DNA of 64,000 nt. Source: Stictocephala bisonia. Taxonomy: Eukaryota; Arthropoda; Insecta; Hemiptera; Membracidae. Location: NCBI GenBank assembly GCA_035578905.1, contig JAQJVL010000127.1, positions 682,001-746,000 of the forward strand, read 5' to 3'. How positions within the stretch are numbered: position 1 is the first letter of the stretch; each line of letters opens with the position of its first letter. The position numbers were made by a program, and so were the translations under genes. The notes under the pieces were generated by a model that was not told the origin of the DNA, ran no database searches, and worked only from the letters and a program-made list of their open reading frames with translations. Below, piece by piece: positions 1-11,962 of this stretch.

Positions 1-280
1 GATTTACTGAAAAATATATATAACTATTTATGTTCTTATTTTCAAAAATAACAAATTATACATACATTGTACTGTGTCAGAGATATGCTCCAACTGTAAA
101 GTAATTAATATTTTTAAACGCTATACGTATACAAGGGTAAACAAATTTTAAACCTATTTTATTTTGATCTGTATTGTTACGTTACTTTAGAAAATATCTT
201 TACTAAACTTATTTTTTCTTAAGATTCAAATTCGTTTTATCCGCCATTAAAAAAATGTCGGCACTAGTGGCGCAGTGCTG
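1..280. other. AT-rich DNA, no feature seen
   Basis: Low-complexity AT-rich sequence with stops in all frames. No gene, tRNA or repeat is recognised. Confidence 0.5.
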
Positions 281-480
281 TAACTCAGCTATTTTGGGGT
301 AAAGGGCTGTGGAGATTGAACGCGATAGGTTCTTTGCTCGGTCCTCTGAATACCAAAATGACATCCACTCAATAGTTGACGTGAACCCTACTTAATACGT
401 CTGTGGTGTCCGTGTTTGTCGGTAGTCAAAATTAGGATGTCATTTAGGGGAGCGAATTGAGGATGAGGCTTATTAAGTCT
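281..480 (+). repeat. Dispersed repeat family DR1, copy a
   Basis: A diverged copy of a family that recurs at 13522, 15843, 23690, 24817, 28800 and 43925. It shares, in order, the blocks 'ggagattg', 'aatacc..atg.c.tccac', 'ggtgtcc.tg' and 'ggtagtca' with the copy at 28800-29150. It has no open frame. I infer a non-autonomous transposable element. Boundaries are approximate. Confidence 0.45.
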
Positions 481-2090
481 ATAAATAGTACACTTAAACA
501 AGATTTACTAAACACCATTTTGATATATTATAATTTATTCTGATTTATGCACTAACCTGGTATGCATCATTTTTTTACCATTGAACAAGACATATTGTGC
601 CCTGTTTATTGTATTTAGCGCACGTTAGGTGTTCAGCAGTGGAGTAACAACGTACCACCACTTGGTGCGTGGGTGGTGCATATAACTTTAACTTTTAAGT
701 TTTCCATTTTCTTGATAGTATTTAGTTGTAAGATATAACTCTAAAGATATACATATATAACTCTAAAGATATAACTCCAATGTACGGTTAACACTACAAC
801 TCGTTGTGTTTTTATTATCTGAATACTAAATAATGATTTGATTTAATACTTCTAGGCTTGATTTGTTATTATAAATCAAACCAATAAATCTCCTCTGCTG
901 CTAATGACGTAATGGGTGGGGCCTGCTACAGGAGTGCCACCATGTATCCTACCGTCTGTCTAGTTTCTATGAACATTTTTAAATGAAGAGACACAGTAGG
1001 GAAAGAGTGGTTCTCTGTCTCACCTACGCCAATCATATCTTCTCTCTCACTCCGGTTGTACAGCTCATTAATTGGGGACACAACTCGTTACTAAGACAGC
1101 TTTATTTCGACTGTCCAACAACAACTCATTAATATATTACTGACATTTCTGTTCATACCAAACCTCGTCTGTATAAAATGATTTATTTTCAATAAAATAG
1201 GGAACTAAAGATTCTAATATGTTTTAGAGGTTACTCATATGTAAATATGGTTTTGATAAAATATAATAATATTTATTTTTTACTTAAGTTCTCCTGTGAA
1301 CTTCTCATTAAAATAACAACCATACATCACAAAAAGAACTCAGAGTTTGTTTTTGCCTGGATATTTAACAAGGATAAATGTATAATATTATACTAATTCA
1401 TTACCTGTTATAGGCCTGTAGGTTCCCTTAATTTAATCTATTTATAATTTCTCACTGTCTAAAGTGGTCGTTCATTTGTCATTAATCGGCGCTACAACTC
1501 ATTACTCAGACAGCTGTAGTTCAATTGTCCGATATCACTCATCATTAATCAACCTTTCACAGAGTCATTCCCTTCCAAAGATAATTATAGTGGAGTCCGT
1601 CTGTTTGATTTATTTATGAATAATATATTAGGTTTGGAAAGCAATTAAAAGTGTTTCGCTTGATTGTATTGATTAGATAATTTATTTTTTTTAATTCAAA
1701 TTGTATACTGTCCACAGTAGTAATTCTAAGTCCATTATGATTTGATTTTTTTAAAGTTTTTTCTGAAAGAACCAGAAAGACATTAGAAAAACCATATTAT
1801 TTAACCTAATTACTATTTTCTTTCTTATTCAATTATCAGATGTGCCATTATTGTAAGCATGACTCACAGCCTATAAAATTTCGCTAACGATTATGGCAGG
1901 GCTATAAGAATGCTCAAATCAATTCAATTCAACTCTAAATCCGGTAGGTGATCTCAGATTCTCAATTGTTGTATGTTTGAGACTTTGGATACTTGAGGGT
2001 TTAAGTGGCCAGTGTCATCAGAGATCAGAGGGATGAGTGGAACCCCCTGCCGGAAATATTTCTTTGTTTGGATCTTTTCCGTTAATTCAC
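481..2090. other. AT-rich non-coding DNA with one diverged direct repeat
   Basis: No gene is supported. Two related segments lie at 1066-1132 and 1480-1550. Both run from 'cattaat.gg' through 'acaactc.ttact..gacagct' to a second 'cattaat', so they are an old local duplication or two copies of one repeat. The stretch around 1900-2060 is slightly richer in GC but has no coding frame. Confidence 0.45.
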
Positions 2091-2235
2091 TAACATAACC
2101 ATAACTTATGTTGACCTAACATAACCTAAACAAACCAAACATAACCAAACCAAACCTAACATAACCTAAAAAAACCTAATATAACATAAACAAATCTAAC
2201 ATAACCTAAACAAACCTAATATAACCTAACCAAAG
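2091..2235. repeat. Degenerate AACCTAACAT-type tandem repeat
   Basis: About 145 bp of imperfect repeats of 'aacctaacat', 'aaccaaac' and 'taacctaa'. It resembles CCTAA, the complement of the insect telomere repeat TTAGG, but the period is irregular. It could be a decayed interstitial telomere-like tract or a simple minisatellite. Confidence 0.6.
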
Positions 2236-3279
2236 TAGTCATAGTTAGTTAGTGGAAAGGGCCCTTTGTTTACTTAAAGACATTAACATACTAATCAATT
2301 AGTATTCCGTTATTCAGTACACCTTATACCTATTCGATTATTCAATTCAAACATTTAACATTTACTTTATTTTAGTTTTAATGTTACTTTATTTATGTTC
2401 ATGTATTTTTGTACTGTTTGAAATTATTATCAAATATATTGTACAGCTAAAATTATTTCTACTGTACACCCCTGTATAGTTTATAAAAGTTTCTAAAGTT
2501 GATTAGACTGTTTAATACAATCTATGTTAATCACTAAAAGGAATATTTAATTTTAATATTCTATATACATTACCTAATTTCTTTTTTTATAAAAACATAT
2601 TGTTTAGCTCCTTATGTAAAATCTTACACTCTTTTACATACATAAGTCTTTTCAGAAAAAATTATATTGATATATTGAAAATCATCGATTGAATATAGTA
2701 CTGAAAATACTTTATTTTTTCATACTTGTGTGACAAATTCAAAGCCATAAAGGACTTCCAGCGTCCTTATAATGTGAGTCTGTAAACTGGTTTCAACTCA
2801 AGTTTCCTTCTAAAGAGCCTTCAGCCCGTGATCTAAGTTTAGTGGTTGAGGATGAACCAATACCGTTAAAAATGTTTCGCTTTACAAATAATTACAATTT
2901 CAAGCAAAATAAATTTAATAAAACTCATTAGTTTTTTTCATATTATTAAGGCTTATGAGACTGAAATAAAATATATTTTTCTTTTCCAGTTGTAGGACAC
3001 GTTGGTGGTTAAATCCGGCTGTGTTAACCGAATGAGAACTTTGTGTCATGATTGATTCATCTAATAATAACTTTAGAGCTTTTATATAAAAGACAAGAAC
3101 AGTGCTTAGGTAAAAAATATAATATATTATATTTAGTTTTGATACTGTAACACTGCAGATTATAAAACAAATATAAAGCATTTATTTGATTTTTATTTTA
3201 AATAATGTATAGTAATGTGTTTATGGCAAGGTAATATATTTATTCATAAATACACTGTTTTGTGTTCCAAATGAAGGTT
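2236..3279. other. AT-rich DNA, no feature seen
   Basis: Only short chance frames are present. They use non-ATG starts or have low-complexity Ile/Leu/Tyr composition. No repeat unit is recognised. Confidence 0.45.
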
Positions 3280-5506
3280 TGGTTTATTGTAAGAGGTCTA
3301 CCAAGCGGAAGACATTTGCTGATTCAGTTTTAACTTCTACACCAGAATAGGGTACCCCACGTAGAGATTTGCGTGTTTGGATTTTTTTTTAAATCTTCAA
3401 ATCTTCCAATGGTCCCCCACATGAAAATTTTTAGAGCGAAAAGCTGAATTTTCTGTAGTAAAATTATAACTATACACTCTAAATCCGAAGGTCAATCTGA
3501 TCAAGGAAATGCGTCAGAACGGCCCATGAGACGTCGAGAAAGTGAGATAATGGGACACAGTCTGTTAACAATTGCGTCCGAAACGTGCACGTTAAATTGC
3601 CTCTGGGGGCTTTAATGTAAGAGTTCCACCAAAACAGAAGACATTTCCTGATTCACTGTAAAATTCAACCCCAGAATAGTGTGTCATATTCTTTTTTTTT
3701 TTATGTTAGACTTTTCGCAAAAGTCTTCTAATCTTCCAATGGTTCCCGACATGAGACTTTTTCAAGCGAAAAGCTGAATTTTTTTTAGTTAAATTATAAA
3801 TATACTTTCTTGTTCATAAGGTCACACTGGTCAAGGAAATGCGTCAGAACGGCCCATGAGACGTCGAGAAGGCGAGATAATGAGACTCAAAGTGTGTTAG
3901 CAATTGCGTCCTAAACGTGCGAGTTAATTTGCCTCTGGATGCTTCATTGTAAGAGTTGAACGTAAACGAAAGACATATTCTGATTCAGAGTAAATTTCTA
4001 CCCCAGAATAGGAAGTCATACGTCGGGATTTGCGTTGTTGAATTCTTCCCAAAAATCTTCAGATCTTCCAACGGTCCCCAACATGACACTTTTTTAACGA
4101 TAAGCTGACATTTCTATACTAAAAATATAACTATACGTTCTTGTTCAGAAGGTCACGCTAGTAAAGGAAATGCGTTAAAACGGCCCAAGCGACGTAGAGA
4201 ACGTGAGATAATGGGACACTAATTCTGTTAGCAATTTCGTCCGAAACGTTCATGTTAAAATGCTTCTGGAGGCTTTATTGTAAGAGTTCACCAAAACGAA
4301 AGACATTTCCTAATACGAAGTTAAATTCTACCTTAGAATAGCGTGTCATACATCGGGATTTGCGTAGTTGGATTTTTCGCAAAATTCTTTAAACCGTTCA
4401 ATGGACCCACACATGATACATTTTCGTGTGAAAATGCTGGTAGTAAAATTATAGCCATACGTTCTTATTCCGAAGGTGACGATGGTTAAAGAAATGTGAA
4501 AGAACAACCAATGGGACGGTGAGAAGTCGAGATAATGGGACACAAAGTATGTTAGCAAATGCGTCTTACACGTGGGCGTTAATTTCCCTCTGGAGGCTTT
4601 ATTTTAAGAGTTGCACCTAAAAGAGAGACATTTCCTGATTCAGTATAACATTTTAGCCCAGAATAGGGTGCCACACGTCGGGATTTGCGTGGTTGGATTT
4701 TTGCAAAAATCTTTAAATCTTTCAATGGTCCTCCACATAATACTTTTTCGAGCGTGAAGCTGAATTTTTAAAAATAAAAGTATAACTATATGTTTTTATT
4801 TAGAAGGTCAAACTGGTCAAGGAAATGCGTTACAATGGCCCATGAGATGTCGAGATGGCAAGAAAACAGGACACACAGTCCTTTAATAATTGCTTTGGAA
4901 ACGTGCGCGTTAATTTCCCTCTTAGAGCTTTATTGTAAGAATAGCACAAAAACAGAAGACATTTCCTGATTCAGTGTAAAATTTTATCCCAGAATGTTGT
5001 TTCATACATTGAAATCTGCTAATGATCTCCTACGTCATTCTTTTTTAAGCGAAAAGATGAATTTTTTGTAGTGAAATTTTAACTATACGTTCTTGTTTAG
5101 AAAGTCACGCTGGTCAAGGAAATGCGTTAGAACGGCCTGTGAGACATCGATAAGGCGAGAATATGGGTCCAAATTCCTTTAGAAATTGCGTCCGAAACGT
5201 CACGTTAAATTGCCCCAGGGGGCTTTATTTTAAAACTTCCACCACAACGGAAGACATTTCTTGATTCAGTGTTAAATTCTACCCCAAAATAGTATGTCAT
5301 ACATTGGGACTTGCGTGGTTGGATTTTTCGCTAAAATCTTTAAAACTTCAAATGGTTCCGCACAAGACACTTTTTTGGGCGAAATGCGGAATATTTTAAA
5401 ATAAAATTATAACTATACGTTCTTGTTCAGAAGGTTACGCTGGTCAAGGAAATGCGTCACAACGGCCCATGAGACGTCGAGATGGCGTAATAATGTGACA
5501 CAAAGG
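3280..5506. repeat. ~330-bp satellite array, about 6.8 monomers
   Basis: A tandem array whose monomer is marked by 'ttgtaagag', 'gaagacattt.ctgattcag', 'cccagaatag', 'aaatcttc.aatggtcc', 'aagctgaattttt' and 'aaggaaatgcgt.agaacggcccatgagacg'. The 'gtaagag' box recurs at 3289, 3617, 3949, 4280, 4604 and 4935. A final copy at about 5229 is shortened, so spacing is 324-332 bp. Monomers differ by roughly 10-25% and by small indels, suggesting an old, unhomogenised array. No frame is conserved between monomers, so it is not coding. Confidence 0.9.
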
Positions 5507-6436
5507 CCCAGACATCAATACCACATAATTTTTAAAGGCAAACCACAATATGTATGTGCCATTACAACGAACTGTCGTTTGTCCTCGTGTGTCTGCTGAC
5601 GCATGTAACCACATAACTAACCAATGTGGTCAAGTAAAAGTGTGCACAGCTGCAAAGACAACCACAGAGCTTTCAGTTAAAAAAAAAATACTTTACAATA
5701 TAAATATTAATAAAACAATTGAAAACTAAGCTAATTTTCATCGTAATACGAAAAAGGTACGTATTTTCTTTTTGCAGCCCATTTTAATAACCATTGACAT
5801 AAAATTGTAGCGTACTGTTACAACAATTGACACACATAAAAGTTTAGTGTAGATCATATAACCAAAATGAAAATACTGAAAATGTTTCAAAATTTTTATT
5901 TATCAAAGTTTATAAATATTTGTAAAACTAAAGCCGTTTATTTACTTTTAAATTAAAAATTGTTGGTTGGCTAAAAATATAGAATGAAATACATTTTTTA
6001 ACAAACTCCGCGAGTTTAATTTTAGTAGTTTTAGCCACAGCCCTAGCAAAAAAATACGAAATAAATATTTTTCAGTCTTCCAATATTCGAAAGTGTTATT
6101 TTACTAAACGATCCAATGTAGTCCTGGAAACCATTTTATAATGGTTTTACAACATATTTTTTAACATTATTATTTTATTTTATAATGATTAAATTTACTA
6201 ATGGTGAAAAACAAAGATATCAATCTTATTTTCCTAATTTTTACCTCTTACAATTCAATCATTTTTATAAAACTCAAATTCAGTGTGCAACAATGCAGGT
6301 GATTTAAACCTTTTTTATCTATGAAATGTTTATTTTCATGCGTGTATTTATAATGTACAATTACTAAGGTATAAATATAATTATTTTGAAATACTTAGTA
6401 AAGCAGTTATACTAATGTATCCTATTTTTCGCTTAG
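5507..6436. other. AT-rich non-coding DNA
   Basis: No gene is supported. A splice-like box at about 6280-6297 ('tgcag|gtgatt') could donate to the exon at 6437, but no exon body can be defended there. Confidence 0.4.
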
Positions 6437-7281
6437 GAACTGCAGAGCTGGACACTCAGGGGAAATGGCCGTGAAGGAGGACATTAATGATTTATATTAT
6501 TTATCGAGACCTTCAAAGGACCTTTTACTCCCAAGACGTCGCAGAATGTTTGCCCTAATTCATCATCCACATTTAGGTATAGTTTAATTTTTTTTAAACT
6601 AATTTATTGTTAAAATGAAAATGTCCTGGACCAGCATTTCAAGGTTTATAGAGCACTATATAAGACAATCATATTTAACCCTAAAGATAAACTCAATGAT
6701 TAACTGCTGGAGCAGTCTTTTCTACTACTGAATTGCTCGACAACATGAACGTCACTCAATATGATAGTAGGTGATATAGTGAAAACTTGATTAAAGGACC
6801 GATGTAATTACGAGTGAGTTATTACATCTGCTGGATTATGACAATATATTGCTAGGATTTGTATAATTTAATACAAAATAACTTCATTTATACCTCTAAT
6901 TATAATTAATAGTTTTACTAATATAGTATAATACATGTATTGTCAATACTGATTGTATAACCATTTTGAATGCATTTTAATTAATTAAAACCGTTAACTT
7001 CTTTAATATTGAATATTTTTATGTGTATAGTATCAATTAGGAATTCTTATAATTTAAATGTATGATCATACACAGTAAAATTGCTTTTCAAATTATGCTC
7101 ATACGTGTATTTGTGTATTATGAGTTTAAATTTGTTTAAGTTACACAAAATATATCTAAAAACATAAAAATTAAAATTCCGTAACTAAGAGTTTTTTGCA
7201 TTTTCAGCTTCAGTACTGATTGTGCTGACGCAGTCGAGTCAGTAAACAGTTCCTTGCGTGTATCCCCCCCCCCCTAATAAA
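6437..7281 (+). CDS. Candidate two-exon small gene, or the 3' end of a longer one
   Basis: Not a recognised family. A GC-richer island at 6437-6576 follows a good acceptor ('tcctatttttcgcttag') and ends at a donor (ttag|gtatag). An ATG at 6465 in a fair context (ggggaaATGG) opens 37 codons plus one base. A strong acceptor (ttttttgcattttcag) begins exon 2 at 7208. The joined frame continues 12 codons to TAA at 7243-7245, and an AATAAA follows at 7276-7281. The predicted product is 49 residues, MAVKEDINDLYYL... with an RRRR cluster near residue 24. The frame is also open back to the 6437 acceptor, so upstream coding exons are possible. Matching splice phase, stop and poly(A) signal support it. 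The short length and lack of homology keep confidence modest. Confidence 0.4.
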
Positions 7282-8187
7282 AAACAAAAACCTAACAGAT
7301 GTACTTAAACGTTTTCTTACCTTCTTGTTAGTTTACAGCACAATTTAGAAAGATTCCTTATTATTTCATTTAAGATAAGACCATAATTGTTATTATTATT
7401 TTACTAAGTGTTCTTAATGTTAATTAATGTATTGTTAATCATCTATATCTAGAATATACTTTACTATCTTAGTGTTTACACAGTATAATATGAAGTGTGA
7501 GGTTATAAATGGTACTAATTGCGTAGTTTATAACTTACACTGACTCATGTAATACGATTGTAAATTATTGAGATACCCTCTACAGTGATCAAAGGAATAA
7601 AAGCGTTATTATTATAGTGTATGGTGACACTACGTCAGCATGTGTGTGCTGAGGTTTGATAACATCAGTATCGTGAAGATCACAGCTTCCGCTACGCAAT
7701 TGACGTAATATTTTATAATTTTGGACCATTGTATAGCATGTAAAGAAAAAAAACTTTTAAATACGTTTACATTTGATAATTTTTTCTAGTTGCCTTGACA
7801 TAATTGTTCCGACGTTATGGCAAAAATCATTGAGCGTGGCTGTTCCTTGGATGGGTGAACGGTTGAGCAATCACGTTCTAGCTTTCAGCCCACCTTCCCG
7901 GTCATTAGTTGTGGCTAGTCAGACATGCACTTGGCCCCCAGGTTAAGTATTAAGCTGTCTACATAACCCTAACTTCACCTCGTAAAATAAGACATTCGTA
8001 ACTTTTTTTTTAATTGCTGGCAAATAAGGATATACGGCTGGCAAACGAGGTTCCACTATAACGTATAAATAAATTTTCTTTTAAATTAAATGTTATCCTA
8101 TTTTAAATCTTTACTTTAATTTTACTGTTGAGCTTTATCTAAATTTAAATAGTTTTTTAATTAGCATAATACGTGTTGGTATATATA
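7282..8187. other. AT-rich non-coding DNA containing an old repeat at about 7816-7945
   Basis: No gene is seen. The segment 7816-7945 ('cattgagc..ggctgtt.ct..gat', later 'agccc.cc' and 'cccaggtt') resembles 43345-43470 and probably represents an old dispersed repeat. A small hairpin (tcagca/tgctga) lies near 7640. Confidence 0.35.
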
Positions 8188-8424
8188 CAGTACAAGTAAA
8201 CGTCACACAACACAAATGTATTACAATATAAGCACAAATATGTTACAATACAAGTACAAAATGCACAAGGATTCACAAAAGTTGGTCTGAGGAAGGTGAG
8301 CGTAGTTTACCGAAATCGATCACCATAATATTTGTGCATTTTGTACTTGTATTTTATTATATTGGTGCATTTTGTGCTTAAATTGTAATAAAATTGTGTT
8401 GTGTGACGTTTACTTTTACTGTAA
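8188..8424. mobile_element. Foldback element with ~85-bp inverted repeats and hammerhead-like core
   Basis: The left arm reads 'acagtacaagtaaacgtcac' onward to 'caagtacaaaatgcacaa'. It is mirrored by the right arm from 'ttgtgcattttgtacttg' to 'gtgacgtttacttttactgt', giving a ~237-bp foldback unit. The unpaired centre carries CTGAGGA (8287-8293), a short stem GGTGA/TTACC and then GAAA (8312-8315), in the order of a hammerhead ribozyme core. A diverged relative lies at about 45990-46200. No coding capacity. Confidence 0.65.
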
Positions 8425-9356
8425 AATGTAAGGTAATTACTTACTAAACATTCTAAAAAGTGTTGCAATTTTTATTTTAAATAGGGTTAAAACCACCATT
8501 TTAGATGTAGGTGGTAGACTTATAGAGTATGAAGTTAAAGTCTTCTTCACATTTGCAATGCTCCATTAAAAGATATATAACAATTAACACATCATATTTT
8601 ATGTGGTAAAACATTGAATTACTGTAAAAGTAATATTTTAACGACCTTTTCACTATGTTTTATTTTTCGATAAACAATGGAATATGCCTGACAGCGGAAC
8701 AAGACCTGGATGATGTTCTGATGTAATTACGTATATTCGTAATAACATTGATAACTGATGAGTTTTATTAGGTAATTACGATGATTAAACTAATATGCAT
8801 ATATTTATTTTAATGAAATATGTAGCATTTAAACTATGTTCAGTAAAAATAAAAAATAATATATTGATAAGAATTTTCGGTCTTAAAGATACCTGTTTCC
8901 TTGGTAACCTTTCTTCCCATAGACTAATCATCTGAGTAAGGAATATATCAAACAGAATAAGGGTACGTTTTGAGAGAATGAGTACTGTAGAAAAAGAAAT
9001 CAATTTTAGAAAACAAAAGCCAGTTTGGTAATTACAAAAATATACTTATCATAAATAGTAAATTACTTATATATAGTATCATTGCTATATTTTTTAGATA
9101 TAAAATCATAATATTTTTACAATAATTGGAAATTGGTTGAACTTCAACTTTCAACTTTACCCATGGGTCAAAGTTAGTTTAACTGTTATCATTAATTCGT
9201 TTCTTTATTTGCATAATTGAGTATAACTTATATTATAATTATAGTTTACTTAAAGTATTTTTATAGCGGAAAAAAATACTATAGAGAATATATCAGCTGT
9301 AATCAATAATCTCACTTTATAAATTATCCTAATTTTAGAAGTTTTCATTAGTACTG
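8425..9356. other. AT-rich DNA; possible 3' UTR of the 9357 exon
   Basis: No independent gene. On the - strand an AATAAA lies near 9203 ('gcaaataaagaaac'), about 150 nt beyond the stop of the candidate exon at 9357-9490, and could serve as its poly(A) signal. Confidence 0.35.
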
Positions 9357-9490
9357 TCAATCAACCGAATCGTTGTCCAGCTTGGCTAGCTTCCAGGGAT
9401 TTAACGGGATTATCGACAGACGGTCCATCACTGACCTTACATCACGCAAAGCTTCAACATGTGTAATTAAACAAAATAATTTATCAATTC
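9357..9490 (-). CDS. Candidate terminal coding exon, unknown protein
   Basis: On the - strand a plausible acceptor (ctattataattgtattag) opens a frame of 43 codons ending in TGA, with two bases before the first full codon (phase-1 acceptor). The peptide runs IDKLFCLITH then VEALRDVRSV, MDRLSIIPLN, PWKLAKLDND, SVD. Its balanced composition and local GC differ from the low-complexity chance frames nearby. No family is recognised. The upstream exon was not found; the candidate first exon at 17671 has a phase-2 donor and does not join directly. It could be a real terminal exon, an old pseudo-exon or a transposon scrap. Confidence 0.3.
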
Positions 9491-10154
9491 CTAATACAAT
9501 TATAATAGTGTTAAAAATAAAATTATTAATAGTATAGAAAATTAATTGCAACTTTAAAATGTTGTGGTTAAATATAGCTGGACTGTTTATGAATTAAGCA
9601 ATATTTGGCTATTTTTATTAACTTTCAATTATGAAATATGCTAGAAAAAAGATTTAAAGTTTGCAATATATTATTGAATTTATTATTATTATGCAATCTA
9701 GTTACTATAAGCATGGTTTTCGTATATTGAAATGAGATTTAAAACAGACAAATATTTATAAATGTTATTTCATATCCGTTTTACCTTTCACATAACAGAA
9801 AAGTTAGGTGTGACTCTTTCACTGTGATAAAATTCTTTTCTTTAGTATTTGTAGGCTTGAGGTACATATTTAACAAACTGGATTAATTTAGATCATATAT
9901 AATATAGATTAATGTAAAAAGCACATAATATGATTTATAAAATATAACAAACTAGTACCTAAATTAATAATGACAGATAAAATACTATAGGTAACTCTAT
10001 ACAATATTTTCATTATTTTCCTACTATAAATAATGATACATACAATGTAAAGGTGTTTTATCAATTAAACTACACTTTAGACCTAGAAGAGCTGTGAAAT
10101 TGACAATAACAATACAATCTTACAAAAACATGAATTATAAGCTAAATAAAGGGT
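9491..10154. other. AT-rich DNA, no feature seen
   Basis: Low-complexity AT-rich sequence without a supportable gene or recognised repeat. Confidence 0.4.
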
Positions 10155-10550
10155 GTTAAAAAGAATGACTTTCATTCTTCTTCTAATATATATATTTATT
10201 AGAAACAAGCACTTAACCCAAACATATTGAAAATTAAAATGCTCACAACAGAATTTACTTTCCAAAAATATATCATAATTGCTCAATATGTCATTCAGTT
10301 GCAGCGCGGCTGACTTCTAGTCAACAACTGAGCTCGTCCCAAACTGATTTTACGGTGACTATAAGAAATTCAGTTATCGAATAGATATATTCTATGCTGC
10401 AAATGAAAGATTTGCACCCTTCATTGAACATTTATGATACATTTTCGTAAACTTTTTCTTTTTGTAGTATTTTATTGCTTAATATGTTTGGGCAAATCTG
10501 TTGTTTCTAATAAATATATCTATTCAATAATGGGTTATTCATATTTAAAC
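10155..10550. mobile_element. MITE family M1 (copy 1), long inverted termini
   Basis: The left end 'gttaaaaagaatgac' is repeated inverted at the right end ('gttattcatatttaaac'). Beyond that the arms stay related for roughly 100 bp, including 'tatatttattagaaaca' facing 'ttgtttctaataaatatatc', and the block 'cccaaacatattga' facing 'aatatgtttgggcaa'. A second copy is at 62826-63191. No transposase is encoded, so it is non-autonomous. The short Cys/Phe-rich open frame inside is not a gene. Confidence 0.7.
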
Positions 10551-11911
10551 GCAATAATCTTCGTAAATATCATATTCAAAGATACATGAAAACAGTACTT
10601 AACAATTGTATATTACTTGTTCAAATTATAAATATGTGTAAGTAATATTTAAAAAAATATTTATTAAAACAGAACATTATTATTTGAAATAAAGCTAGCA
10701 AGTATTTGTCTTATTTTACCAAGTTAATTATTATAGAGTATGAATAGCTGAGTTAATAAGTAATGTAAGCTACACTATGCATTATAAGATACATTTACAG
10801 TATCATTATACTTAGATGAAAACGGTGCCAATTGCCTATAGTCTGTGTGGCAGCATGCATACAAACGCCAACAAAAATAATAATATTGGCGTTATAAGAC
10901 AACATAAGACTGTTCTTATCCACTCCTTTCAGGACACAATAGAAAATATTGTATTTCTTAGGACTATTATTTTTAATATTAATTTTTGTTCACCAATAAT
11001 GTGTACCCCACTTTAAAAGTATAATCCCACTAAACCAACATATATCTAGCCACTGGAGATGAACCAACCTCCCACACATACACATCCAGTAGATATAAAC
11101 CACCAATAATAGTACATTTGTGATAGCCTACCCGCCCACCCGTCTGACGTGTGTGTTTTTACCATTGTACGTGTATGGGTTAGAAAGACGGTCTTTATAC
11201 TGTACTTAAATATTCACTACCACTGTACGTTTTATTTAAAGACCACTGTAAGTTTATTTATGTTTGGGTGGGTCTAACATACAAATTAAGCTACATTACT
11301 ATGGCAATAACATGTGGAGCGCCGTGACATCTCATGGCTAGGCAATATGTATACTGTACCTATATTGCGTCCTCCAGTGGAAGGCGTTCTTTTATGAAAA
11401 TCTTGTGTGTGAGATATGATGAACCACTCTCAAATCCTTTTAACGCCAAAGATCGCTATATTATTTCCGGGCATATGTGCACGGATCGCCAATGATCCAT
11501 ATAGTGATAGTAAATAGACTCGCTAAAAACGCCTATAATCACTATATGACCGTAATGCATTTTTTCAACGTATTTTTTTCGTACATTTCACTAACTACCT
11601 GAAACTTAAACAAATTTTACATTAGGATAAATGAGATATATTTTTTTTAAAGTAAATATAACATTTTAGCAGACCAATTAACTTTTGATGAAAACATGAT
11701 TTCTAAAATGTGGTAGATGATAAAATGGAAAACTCTTTAATTGTTCATGATATAATGTGATGTAAATCACATTATATCATGATGTGTAAACATGATGTAA
11801 AAAAATCCGAAATATTATTGCTACTTTACGTCATTCTGGTTAAACTTAATATTAATATCTTAAACTGTACGATAAATATGTTAACCAAACTATATTAAAA
11901 ACAAACTAATT

Positions 11912-11962
<51 letters not shown>

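Noticed and set aside
2915..3181. 88-codon - strand frame
   Set aside because: Ile/Leu/Tyr-rich, in AT-rich DNA, with no splice sites, homology or codon bias. A chance frame.
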